Below, piece after piece: positions 7,410-12,769 of a DNA stretch of 12,769 nucleotides. Each line of letters opens with the position of its first letter. The first letter of the stretch is position 1. A program made the position numbers and the translations under genes. The DNA is taken from the NCBI GenBank assembly GCA_013816225.1, contig JACDEQ010000036.1, forward strand, positions 1-12,769, given 5' to 3'. Origin of the DNA: Armatimonadota bacterium (GTDB lineage Bacteria > Armatimonadota > Fimbriimonadia > Fimbriimonadales > ATM1). The notes beneath the pieces are model-generated. The model searched no databases and was not told the origin of the DNA. It saw only the letters and a program-made list of their open reading frames with translations.

Positions 7410-7438
7410 ATTGTATCACGGGTATGCGGGCCTGTCAA
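7410..7438 (-). promoter_or_regulatory. Sigma-70 type promoter of the PEP-CTERM gene
   Basis: On the minus strand the consensus -35 TTGACA (7438-7433) is followed after exactly 17 bases by TACAAT (7415-7410). Transcription should start near 7403, giving a leader of about 39 bases that contains the AGGAGG. It is the best consensus promoter in the window. Confidence 0.75.
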
Positions 7439-7504
7439 GGGGCTTTCTCTGGATTGGCTTTTCCACTGGAACGACAGTTGGTAAGCTTTAACCCTCCGGC
7501 ACAG

Positions 7505-7580
7505 GCCCCGGTAGCTCAGCGGATAGAGCAACTGCCTTCTAAGCAGTAGGTCACAGGTTCGAGTCCTGTCCGGGGCGCCA
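7505..7580 (+). tRNA. tRNA-Arg (anticodon TCT)
   Basis: This is a complete 76-base cloverleaf. Acceptor arms GCCCCGG (7505-7511) and CCGGGGC (7570-7576) pair fully. The D arm is GCTC/GAGC. The anticodon stem ACTGC/GCAGT encloses the loop CTTCTAA, giving anticodon TCT that reads AGA. The T arm ACAGG/CCTGT carries TTCGAGT. Discriminator G and an encoded CCA end the gene. It marks the change from compact housekeeping DNA to the looser region at its 3' side. Confidence 0.97.
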
Positions 7581-7886
7581 TGCTTTTGAACTTGAATTAC
7601 TGGGTATTCCGTATCCCAAGGACAGAAGCATATACCACAACATATACCATATCGATCTAGGCGTTGGAGATACTGACATCCCCATGTCGCCTCTCTGAAC
7701 AGTGATCCACGGCGTAACTCCCTCTTTTATATTGCTCCTGATTAGGCACAATAAGCCGTCCCGGAAAACAGCCCTCGATTCCCCTTGCGGGGCACGGCCT
7801 ACTCAGGGATAGCACGAGTCTATCCTCAGCAGCTCCCGCCCGTAGTTGTACGGGAAGTTGCCGCACGGGGTCCACACGCCCAAATC
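7581..7886. other. Gene-poor stretch downstream of tRNA-Arg
   Basis: About 300 bases without a convincing gene. It contains a 9-base direct repeat (CATATACCA, at 7629 and 7641) and a small perfect hairpin (6-bp stem, 4-base loop) at 7839-7854. Short open frames on the minus strand have no recognisable motifs. No integrase or att-like duplication of the tRNA end was found. Confidence 0.5.
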
Positions 7887-8399
7887 TTACCTAGGAAGAC
7901 CGCCGCATCGGCTCCCAGCTACTCTAGAGTTCAGCCAAGCAGGACCAAGACTGATTAGAGCGCTGGCGGTGAGGAACAAGCAGGCTTCGAGTAACTTGAT
8001 TAACGCTATGGTAAGCAACGGCGGTATGCTTGGAAGCAACGACAGAGCGAAATCATACCCGTTCGCCCCGTTTTCGGGACTGAAGGATACTAGGTAGGCC
8101 CCATCGAACGATCGATGGAACAGCAGCGGACCGGGGGTGAAAGCAATGCTCAAGGTTGCAAGCACCGCGCCCAGAAATGGCAGACCCGAGACGTTTCGAC
8201 TGCGCGACACCGTGAAGCGGGAACCGAGAGTTACTAGCGATACGACAACGTCAAGGGACAATCCGGCGATCCAAAAAATCCCCGCACGCATGAGGAATGG
8301 CTGGACGGCTGGCCAATTCGACGCAAACCACGTGACAGCGATGCCGAGGATCGCGGGAAGGACGACGAGCGAAACAATCAAGATTTGCCGAAAGCGCAT
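7887..8399 (-). CDS. Four-helix membrane protein abutting the RHS fragment
   Basis: A 170-aa protein of unknown family with hydrophobic segments near 6-25, 38-58, 73-95 and 119-152, so it should sit in the inner membrane. Its ATG follows directly after the stop of one RHS reading frame (TAAATG) and overlaps the alternative frame by 22 bases, so it is co-transcribed with the RHS end. In RHS loci the gene right after the toxin tip often encodes an immunity protein, and membrane immunity proteins exist; that is a positional guess, since no toxin domain is seen. No Shine-Dalgarno is clear. It could also be an unrelated or decaying gene. Confidence 0.6.
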   Translation of the reverse strand: MRFRQILIVSLVVLPAILGIAVTWFASNWPAVQPFLMRAGIFWIAGLSLDVVVSLVTLGSRFTVSRSRNVSGLPFLGAVLATLSIAFTPGPLLFHRSFDGAYLVSFSPENGANGYDFALSLLPSIPPLLTIALIKLLEACLFLTASALISLGPAWLNSRVAGSRCGGLPR

Positions 8400-8911
8400 T
8401 TACCTGCCAACCCGTTGCCCGAGGAGCCCCTTGAACCACTCATACCCTGGCGGATAGGCCAGGTCTTCACAAGGCACGCATCCCGTCGCGAAGTTACCTT
8501 TCGTGGCCAGTCCCCAAGAGTGCAACTCTGGAGCCCTGAAGGGTCGATTGCAAAAGTCGGCATCGCATCCGCATAGACGTACCTCGATCCCGAGCGAAAA
8601 ACGAGGTCCTTCGTTGTCCAAGCACCGATCGGGGTCGCATAGTGCCGGGCGCGAACGTACGTAGATGATATATCTCTCAGCGTCGCTCGGTAGCCGTACC
8701 TGCCGACCCAACCGAAGGGCGGAGCAGTACCTGCGCCTGTTGAATGCAGGACGGTTCCGTAGGGCTTATAGCGAAACGTAGACTGGACAACCGCCGACTG
8801 GTCCGTGACGGCAACCACACTTCCTAGCGCGTCGCTAAGATAGTCTGACCTTACACCGCTGGCCTTTTGCCCGACAAGCTTGCCGTTGACGGAATAATAG
8901 GCGGTTGTCAT
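8378..8911 (-). pseudogene. C-terminal fragment of an RHS/YD-repeat protein, probable frameshift
   Basis: The frame from 8911 encodes the conserved RHS core: SDALGSVVAVTDQ, FRYKPYGTVL, FGWVGRYGYRA, TYVRARHYATPIGAWTTKDL and YVYADAMPTFAIDPSGLQ. Full-length RHS proteins exceed 1000 residues, with signal peptide and many YD repeats upstream; here an in-frame TAA lies 27 bases before the ATG, so it is a remnant or orphan tip. After DPSGLQ the frame runs on to 8378 with little character. The -strand frame ending at 8400 (LHSWGLATKGNFATGCVPC...) has more GC-rich third positions and stops exactly where the next gene starts, so a frameshift between about 8520 and 8550 is likely. Neither tail resembles a known toxin. 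Confidence 0.68.
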
Positions 8912-9045
8912 CTGAGGCCGTTCAAAATCTCCAAATTAACTTGCACTGGATAAACCTTTGTCAACCGATCAAAACTCCTCTGCTTATCATGTGCACTATA
9001 TTTAAGACGGCGCGCGTGACGCCAGTTCGCGATTGCACTCATATA
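8912..9045. other. AT-rich gap between RHS fragment and lipoprotein
   Basis: This stretch is visibly richer in A and T than its neighbours. I see no gene, terminator with a U-tract or convincing promoter in it. It may be the scar left where the rest of the RHS gene was lost. Confidence 0.4.
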
Positions 9046-9675
9046 TTACTTGGCGATTCGGATCAATCTTCCAGAAAGTACTTCAGAAATCTTGTTATCT
9101 TCTTCCGTGATAGTTCGTGTGCATGCCATCTTCGATACATCGATTTCATAGAATGCTGAATACCCGCCGCCGCCATCAGAGCCGTAAAACTGTATCAGCA
9201 GTTTCTTGTTGGGAGTGGCCATCGCATGAACCCGGGGCATCACGACACGGCGCCCCCATGCATCTTCCTCCTCAACAAAGAAATTGGGATCGTAGCAGTT
9301 CGCCCAGAGTTCACGTGGGAGTGTGTACCTTTGATTATCTATCTCAAGCTCAAAACGAGTTAGCTCGGAGTCGTGAGGTAAGGACTCTTCGCTTCCCCAC
9401 GCTCGCAGCCCGTCGATCTTGGTATTGTGCGGATGCTCCTTTGGCGCATACTCGATGGATTTCCCGTCTGGATCGAAGGGCTTCCGCGTCAGTATGAGTC
9501 TGTCCCCAGACCATTCCGCCCACACTACCAACTTGTCAGGTTGCGGACGGGCAGCCTTCCCTTTGGGGGAAGAATCGCTCGACTCAGGCATCCGGTTCGA
9601 TAGATTGTCGGGGCGTGTTCCACAGGCACCTACGAGGAGGAACATTAGCACGCCGAAAAGATAGAGACTTCTCAT
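9046..9675 (-). CDS. Putative lipoprotein of unknown function
   Basis: A 209-aa protein beginning MRSLYLFGVLMFLLVGAC, a lipoprotein signal with Cys18 as the lipid-bearing residue. A low-complexity linker follows (NRMPESSDSSPKGKAARPQP), then a globular domain of about 160 residues with TRFELEIDNQRYTLP and IQFYGSDGGGGYSAFYEIDVS, which I do not recognise. The start at 9675 is chosen because it places the lipobox properly; an open frame extends 39 codons further upstream but overlaps the TolB-like fragment and would bury the signal. There is no clear Shine-Dalgarno. The leader shares CxxxPDNL spacing with the other lipoprotein of this window. Confidence 0.72.
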   Translation of the reverse strand: MRSLYLFGVLMFLLVGACGTRPDNLSNRMPESSDSSPKGKAARPQPDKLVVWAEWSGDRLILTRKPFDPDGKSIEYAPKEHPHNTKIDGLRAWGSEESLPHDSELTRFELEIDNQRYTLPRELWANCYDPNFFVEEEDAWGRRVVMPRVHAMATPNKKLLIQFYGSDGGGGYSAFYEIDVSKMACTRTITEEDNKISEVLSGRLIRIAK

Positions 9676-9689
9676 TAGTGTTTTTAATC

Positions 9690-9989
9690 TCAAAAGATGA
9701 TTCGCTTGCTGTCGGGCGACCAAGCCCCACTGTCGAAGACCGGGCCCGAAGTGAGGCGGGTCAGGTGGGTCCCGTCCGGTCTGACAGTCCATAGATGGCC
9801 GTCCGAACGCCGTTCACCCTTCTTGTGCCCGGGAATCCTCGTGAACAAGATGGTCGAGCCGTTGGGCGACCACACCGGATCATGGTCTTCGGCAGGGCTC
9901 GTCGTGATCTGCTTTAGGCCGGTGCCGTCGAGGTTGATCACATATAGGTTCTGCTTATCATTTACGTGTGCGGATAGCGACTCATAGCT
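9690..9989 (-). pseudogene. Fragment of a TolB/PD40 beta-propeller protein
   Basis: The open frame between stops encodes two PD40-type blades: QNLYVINLDGTGLKQIT with HDPVWSPNGSTILFTR, then GHLWTVRPDGTHLTRLT with SGAWSPDSKRIIF, after which it stops. This is the pattern of TolB-like periplasmic or surface propellers, which have six or more blades. The frame is closed upstream by a TAG at 9990-9992, and no ATG precedes the first blade; only a GTG at 9941 inside it could start. I take it as an N-terminally truncated remnant. The stop lies 14 bases before the lipoprotein ATG, so the two may once have been one transcript. Confidence 0.6.
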
Positions 9990-9992
9990 CTA

Positions 9993-10270
9993 TCCACACA
10001 ATTCATGGCCTTTTCGCCGTGCGGAGCTGGTGATTACCTGTCGCGTCCGCTCGTCACTTCGGCTGAGTCGATGCTCGTTGTATCGCGTTTCCCTGGCGAA
10101 TCCGAGGCGCACGCTAACGGGAGGCTGCTCCTAGCCGCTCATTGGACCCGCATCGGCCGTCTGCTCGGCGATCGCGTCTGGATACTCCATGCTTCTCTAG
10201 GGTTCCCTTGTTATTGGAAGAGTGACCCGATGCTCTTTCGTTCCTGCAATCGTGTTTACCGACACAGCCT
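9993..10270. other. Stretch without a recognisable gene
   Basis: About 280 bases upstream of the propeller fragment. An open frame exists on the plus strand (10005-10274), but its composition and content give no sign of coding, and the minus strand is broken by several stops. No repeats or RNA gene are evident. It probably replaces the lost 5' part of the propeller gene. Confidence 0.45.
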
Positions 10271-10432
10271 CTAGCCTCGCTCCATCATCGAACCTCGAGT
10301 TGAGTCGCAATAAATGTCCACACAAACACTGCCGTCGACTTTGTTCATCCTTCCTCCGATCGCGTACCCGTCGGCGTTAGAAAGACTCTTTGCGACACGC
10401 CAGTGATCCAAGACATCCTCTTTAGCTAACAC
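10271..10432 (-). CDS. Possible 53-aa small ORF downstream of the lipoprotein
   Basis: A GTG-initiated frame of 53 codons (VLAKEDVLDHWRVAKSLSNA..., ending STRGSMMERG). It lies in the same frame as the preceding lipoprotein gene, only two codons after its TAG, so it could be a small coupled gene or a former C-terminal extension cut off by a stop mutation. The composition looks protein-like, but there are no known motifs and no Shine-Dalgarno. Confidence 0.25.
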   Translation of the reverse strand: MLAKEDVLDHWRVAKSLSNADGYAIGGRMNKVDGSVCVDIYCDSTRGSMMERG

Positions 10433-10438
10433 CCAAGG

Positions 10439-11545
10439 CTACTTCAACTCGAGCTTAGAGCGTTTGCCAAGGAGAAACATGGCCGGCTTAAGCTGGGCAT
10501 TCGTGCTCGGCTTGAATGTAACAATGACTTCTCGAAGCTCCTCGTAGAGCCGCAAGATCATGTGGTTCTTCTTGTCTATCCAGAGCTTGGTGACGTCCGT
10601 GCCCTTTGACTTGAGCCCGAGCACGCTGCATTCTCTACCGTCGATCATCTCATCCTTGAGGAGCGTAACTTCGGGATACTGCTCGGCGAGAGTTGCTCCT
10701 CGGAATGCGTCTGGCAGCAATAGGGGAGGAACAAGGTCGATCTCCGGCCCAAAGTTTACGGCGGCAATGCTCATAGCATTGGCGAGCGGCCTGTCGGCCG
10801 TCTCTCCGAACTCGGTCGTGTACCACCAGCACTTGGCGCCTCCGTTCCACGTGATTTCGACACGGTCGAATTCCTTGCCTCCATCGAACTGAGACGCCTC
10901 GAAACGGAACTTCGAGGGACGCTGAAAGAGCGTCCTGAACTTTGCGTCCTTGGCCACGAACCCGCCACCGCCGGATTTGACTGTTCCCGCATCCATGTAG
11001 GACAACAGCGATGCATAGGTCTTTTCGACCTTCCTGAGGAGGGCAAGTGCGGCGGAATCCGACTCCTCGAGCTGGAGCTCAGGCGGAATGGGAGGCGGAC
11101 CAGTACCCACCTTCCGGAAGTAGAAGGGATCGTTCTTGCCGTCTCGCATGGCGAGCATGTCGTTCTCGATTCGCAGGGACATCTGGTGGGGCCCGCTCCG
11201 AGAGCCCTTCTTGTAGCCATCGTCCATAAAAGAAGTCATCGTGCCGGTGAGCCTTAGGTCGTCGCCGGTTCGAGAGTAGGTCCCTTGGGCTTTGACTGAG
11301 GCTTGCATCATCGCCGTACTTTCCATCTGGAAGGTGTACGAGTTGTTCGGTCTGAGGATCAGCTTTTGGCTCACACCTAGGGATCCGTCCGTTGGAGTGA
11401 ATCGCCCATCCATGAACATCCAGCCCACGTAGGTTCCGGCAATCCCGCTAGTCTGGCCCGCTATCCCGGGGGTGCTATCGAGATTGTCCGGGGCTGAGCA
11501 ACCGAGACATGCCAAGAGGGCTACGAAGACTGCAATGCTGCGCAC
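10439..11545 (-). CDS. Two-domain lipoprotein (lipocalin-like + LolA/DUF2092-like)
   Basis: A 368-aa protein starting at a GTG, with the signal MRSIAVFVALLACLGC; lipidation could be at Cys13 or Cys16. Residues 35-145 read like a small beta-barrel domain (GTYVGWMF, LILRPNNSYTFQM, GTYSRTGDDLRLTGT). From about 163 a LolA-fold/DUF2092-like domain follows: ALLRKVEKTYASLLSYMDAGTV, RPSKFRFEAS, DGRECSVLGLKSKGTDVTKLWIDKKNHMILRL. Such domains bind lipids or hydrophobic ligands at the envelope, but the substrate here is unknown. A -10-like TACAAT sits just before the GTG, suggesting a leaderless mRNA. An insertion sequence lies 40 bp upstream. Confidence 0.82.
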   Translation of the reverse strand: MRSIAVFVALLACLGCSAPDNLDSTPGIAGQTSGIAGTYVGWMFMDGRFTPTDGSLGVSQKLILRPNNSYTFQMESTAMMQASVKAQGTYSRTGDDLRLTGTMTSFMDDGYKKGSRSGPHQMSLRIENDMLAMRDGKNDPFYFRKVGTGPPPIPPELQLEESDSAALALLRKVEKTYASLLSYMDAGTVKSGGGGFVAKDAKFRTLFQRPSKFRFEASQFDGGKEFDRVEITWNGGAKCWWYTTEFGETADRPLANAMSIAAVNFGPEIDLVPPLLLPDAFRGATLAEQYPEVTLLKDEMIDGRECSVLGLKSKGTDVTKLWIDKKNHMILRLYEELREVIVTFKPSTNAQLKPAMFLLGKRSKLELK

Positions 11546-11550
11546 GCCCT

Positions 11551-11556
11551 ATTGTA
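11551..11556 (-). promoter_or_regulatory. Candidate -10 box of the two-domain lipoprotein gene
   Basis: TACAAT on the minus strand ends five bases before the GTG at 11545, so the transcript would begin at or very near the start codon. The best -35-like hexamer 18 bases further up (TGTCCT, 11580-11575) is weak and borders the insertion sequence. Confidence 0.4.
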
Positions 11557-11585
11557 GAGGATGTGCATGGAGCAAGGACACTCCG

Positions 11586-11610
11586 TGACCTTACCCCCAT
11601 AAAACGAGCC
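11586..11610 (+). repeat. Left inverted repeat (IRL) of the IS
   Basis: It begins TGACCTTACCCCC and ends GAGCC. Against the right repeat the first seven bases are identical, then one extra A, then five identical Cs, then a looser match ending in GCC. A separate 9-bp inverted repeat (11577-11585 with 11614-11622) straddles this end. Confidence 0.8.
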
Positions 11611-11635
11611 ATGCGGAGTGTCGTGTTTCGTCCAA

Positions 11636-11641
11636 AGGAGG
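11636..11641 (+). promoter_or_regulatory. Ribosome binding site of IS orfA
   Basis: A perfect AGGAGG six bases before the ATG at 11648 fixes that start over an in-frame ATG at 11618. Confidence 0.8.
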
Positions 11642-11647
11642 AGCGAC

Positions 11648-11917
11648 ATGAACAAAGGAACCAGGTATTCGGAAGAGCAGATCCTCAAGGTGCTAAGCGA
11701 GGTCGAGAGCGGACAGAGCGTCGCCTCGGTAGCCAGGCGGCACGGAGTGAGCACGCAGACGATCTCGCGTTGGCGAGAGCGCTTCGCGGGCATGACCAAG
11801 AGCGAGCTGATGGAGCTGCGCGATCTGCAGCGGGAGAACCAGCGGCTGCGCAACGTCGTCGCCCGGCTGGCCGTGGAGATCGAGGCCTACAAGGAAGTGG
11901 CGAAGGGAAAATGGTGA
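11648..11917 (+). CDS. IS3-family transposase OrfA
   Basis: An 89-aa DNA-binding subunit. RYSEEQILKVLSEVESGQSV, then ASVARRHGVSTQTISRWRERF, form the helix-turn-helix (about 7-46). A heptad-rich helix follows (about 53-82, LRDLQRENQRLRNVVARLAV), which in IS3 elements drives multimerisation. It ends at a TGA that overlaps orfB by seven bases. OrfA binds the inverted repeats, and alone or as a short product it typically restrains transposition. Confidence 0.92.
   Translation: MNKGTRYSEEQILKVLSEVESGQSVASVARRHGVSTQTISRWRERFAGMTKSELMELRDLQRENQRLRNVVARLAVEIEAYKEVAKGKW
11905..11911 (+). promoter_or_regulatory. Candidate -1 programmed frameshift heptamer
   Basis: The last codons of orfA read G GGA AAA TGG, so GGGAAAA fits the X XXY YYZ slippery pattern in the correct phase. 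A -1 slip there joins 88 OrfA residues to the whole of OrfB, giving a fusion of about 364 aa, as IS3 elements normally make. No downstream pseudoknot was worked out. Confidence 0.6.
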
Positions 11918-12741
11918 GCCTCGCATCACGCCGCAAGGTGTCTTTGCACCTGATGGACAGAGGCTTTAGCGTGCGGCTTTCTTCGCGCGTCTGCGGCCGA
12001 TCCCGTGGAGCGTTGCGCAGGCTTCCGAAAGACAGAAATCATGAATTGCGCCTGCAAGTTTTAGAGCTTTCAGAAAAGCATCCTCGCTACGGCTCGCCTC
12101 GGATTTGGCGGCTGCTTCGGTCGATGGGAGTGCTCGTCAACAGAAAGGCGGTCGAGCGAATATGGCGCGAAGAAGGGCTGTCTTTACGCACAAGAACGCG
12201 CAAGAAGCTAAAACGCGACCGCCCGAATATCAGCAGGCCGGCTCACGCAAGCGAAGTGTGGAGCATGGACTTTGTGCATGAAAGATTAGAAAACGGCCGC
12301 CAGGTTCGCATTTTGGGCGTGCTCGATGCATTTACCCGCGAGTGCCTTTTGCTAAAGGCCGCGCCCTGCTATAGATCATCAGATGTAAAGCGCGATTTAG
12401 AGTGGCTTTTTCTGATGCTCGGCAAGCCTGAGCGAATTCGCACGGACAACGGCCCGGAGTTTTGCGCGCTCTCGCTGCCGGCCTCGGTGCACCACGACTT
12501 CATCCAGCCCGGGTCTCCCTGGCAGAACGGACACATCGAGAGTTTTTTCGGCAAGCTCCGCGACGAACTTTTGTCTTGCGAACTTTTCACGAGCGGCGCC
12601 GAACTTCAAGAGTGCCTCGATGAGTTTCAAAGCCATTACAACAACCACCGTCCGCACTCGGCCCTCGGCGGCCTCCCGCCCTCGCAGTTTGCGAAGCGGG
12701 TCGATTCGGACATAATTCAGGAGGCGACCATAACACTTTGA
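11911..12741 (+). CDS. IS3-family transposase OrfB (DDE domain)
   Basis: This 276-aa catalytic part cuts and joins the element's ends. HTH_21-like RYGSPRIWRLLRSMGVLVNRKAVERIWREEGL is at about 60-90. Catalytic residues are Asp120 (EVWSMDFVH), Asp179 (IRTDNGPEF) and Glu210 (QNGHIESFFGKLRDEL). The C-terminal YNNHRPHSALGGLPPSQFA is typical of the family. The second Asp to the Glu is separated by only 30 residues, whereas IS3 enzymes have 35, so about five residues are missing before HHDFIQPGSPWQ; activity is doubtful. It has its own ATG but is normally made by frameshifting from orfA. Confidence 0.92.
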   Translation: MVSLASRRKVSLHLMDRGFSVRLSSRVCGRSRGALRRLPKDRNHELRLQVLELSEKHPRYGSPRIWRLLRSMGVLVNRKAVERIWREEGLSLRTRTRKKLKRDRPNISRPAHASEVWSMDFVHERLENGRQVRILGVLDAFTRECLLLKAAPCYRSSDVKRDLEWLFLMLGKPERIRTDNGPEFCALSLPASVHHDFIQPGSPWQNGHIESFFGKLRDELLSCELFTSGAELQECLDEFQSHYNNHRPHSALGGLPPSQFAKRVDSDIIQEATITL

Positions 12742-12744
12742 CGT

Positions 12745-12768
12745 GGCACACATTTCGGGGGAAGGTCA
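12745..12768 (-). repeat. Right inverted repeat (IRR) of the IS
   Basis: Read on the minus strand it begins TGACCTTCCCCCG and ends GTGCC, matching the left repeat with a one-base indel. It starts three bases after the orfB stop. Confidence 0.8.
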
Positions 12769-12769
12769 G

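Larger units (their letters stand above)
11586..12768 (+). mobile_element. IS3-family (IS407-like) insertion sequence
   Basis: A 1183-bp element bounded by imperfect inverted repeats that begin TGACCTT and contain CCCCC, with the 5'-TG...CA-3' ends usual for IS3. It carries orfA (helix-turn-helix plus leucine-zipper-like helix) and orfB (DDE integrase) overlapping in the -1 frame. Only one base follows the right end, so the target duplication (normally 3-5 bp) cannot be checked. It inserted about 40 bp upstream of a lipoprotein start codon. Confidence 0.88.

Noticed and set aside
7551..7751. Minus-strand open frame reaching into the tRNA-Arg gene
   Set aside because: Its C-terminal residues are merely the antisense of the tRNA 3' end, and nothing else in it looks like protein.
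7839..7854. Perfect 6-bp hairpin as terminator of the RHS/membrane-protein unit
   Set aside because: Short stem with no U-tract on either strand; kept only as a structural note.
8400..8535. RHS tip as a toxin domain
   Set aside because: About 45 residues in either frame with no toxin motif; too short to call.
10005..10274. 89-codon plus-strand open frame in the gene-free gap
   Set aside because: No ribosome site, no motifs, and opposite to every neighbouring gene; probably chance.
7567..11494. TGTCCGGGGC of the tRNA 3' end recurring at 11485-11494, as a possible att site
   Set aside because: Only ten bases match, and the second copy lies inside lipoprotein codons that explain it.
1..12769. 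CRISPR arrays, rRNA and riboswitches
   Set aside because: No regularly spaced repeats, rRNA segments or aptamer-like leaders were seen on reading.

Overview
The window looks like a chromosomal segment from a moderately high-GC, probably environmental Gram-negative-type bacterium. Pointers are a PEP-CTERM sorted surface protein, two lipoproteins, an RHS fragment, a class I pyrimidine cluster and a GatCAB-type amidotransferase. The mix would fit Armatimonadota (Fimbriimonas-like), but that is a low-confidence guess from gene content, and other environmental phyla are possible.

Bases 1-6571 are dense housekeeping DNA. On the minus strand, pyrR-pyrB-pyrC form a translationally coupled operon with 13-bp and 4-bp overlaps; pyrC runs off the left edge. 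Divergent from pyrR is a 282-aa polytopic membrane protein whose motifs and spacings match presenilin/signal-peptide-peptidase aspartyl proteases; it is the most interesting gene here. Tail-to-tail with it is a 665-aa membrane-anchored YyaL/DUF255-like protein that has lost the thioredoxin CxxC. Divergent from that are gatC and gatA, overlapping by one base, followed by a hairpin. gatB does not follow. Several of these genes carry a -10-like hexamer only about 10 nt before the start codon and no clear Shine-Dalgarno, which suggests leaderless or near-leaderless mRNAs.

Bases 6572-7580 hold a PEP-CTERM beta-propeller-like protein on the minus strand, with a textbook promoter and Shine-Dalgarno, and a complete tRNA-Arg(TCT) on the plus strand.

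Bases 7581-11580 are looser, lower-GC, accessory-looking DNA, with every recognisable gene on the minus strand. They hold, from high to low coordinates, a two-domain lipoprotein, a small ORF, a TolB/PD40 propeller fragment, a second lipoprotein, the C-terminal end of an RHS protein with a probable frameshift, and a four-helix membrane protein abutting it. About 800 bases here lack a convincing gene.

Bases 11586-12768 are a nearly complete IS3-family (IS407-like) insertion sequence with both inverted repeats, orfA, orfB and a -1 slippery heptamer at their junction. Its transposase has a shortened second D-to-E spacing.
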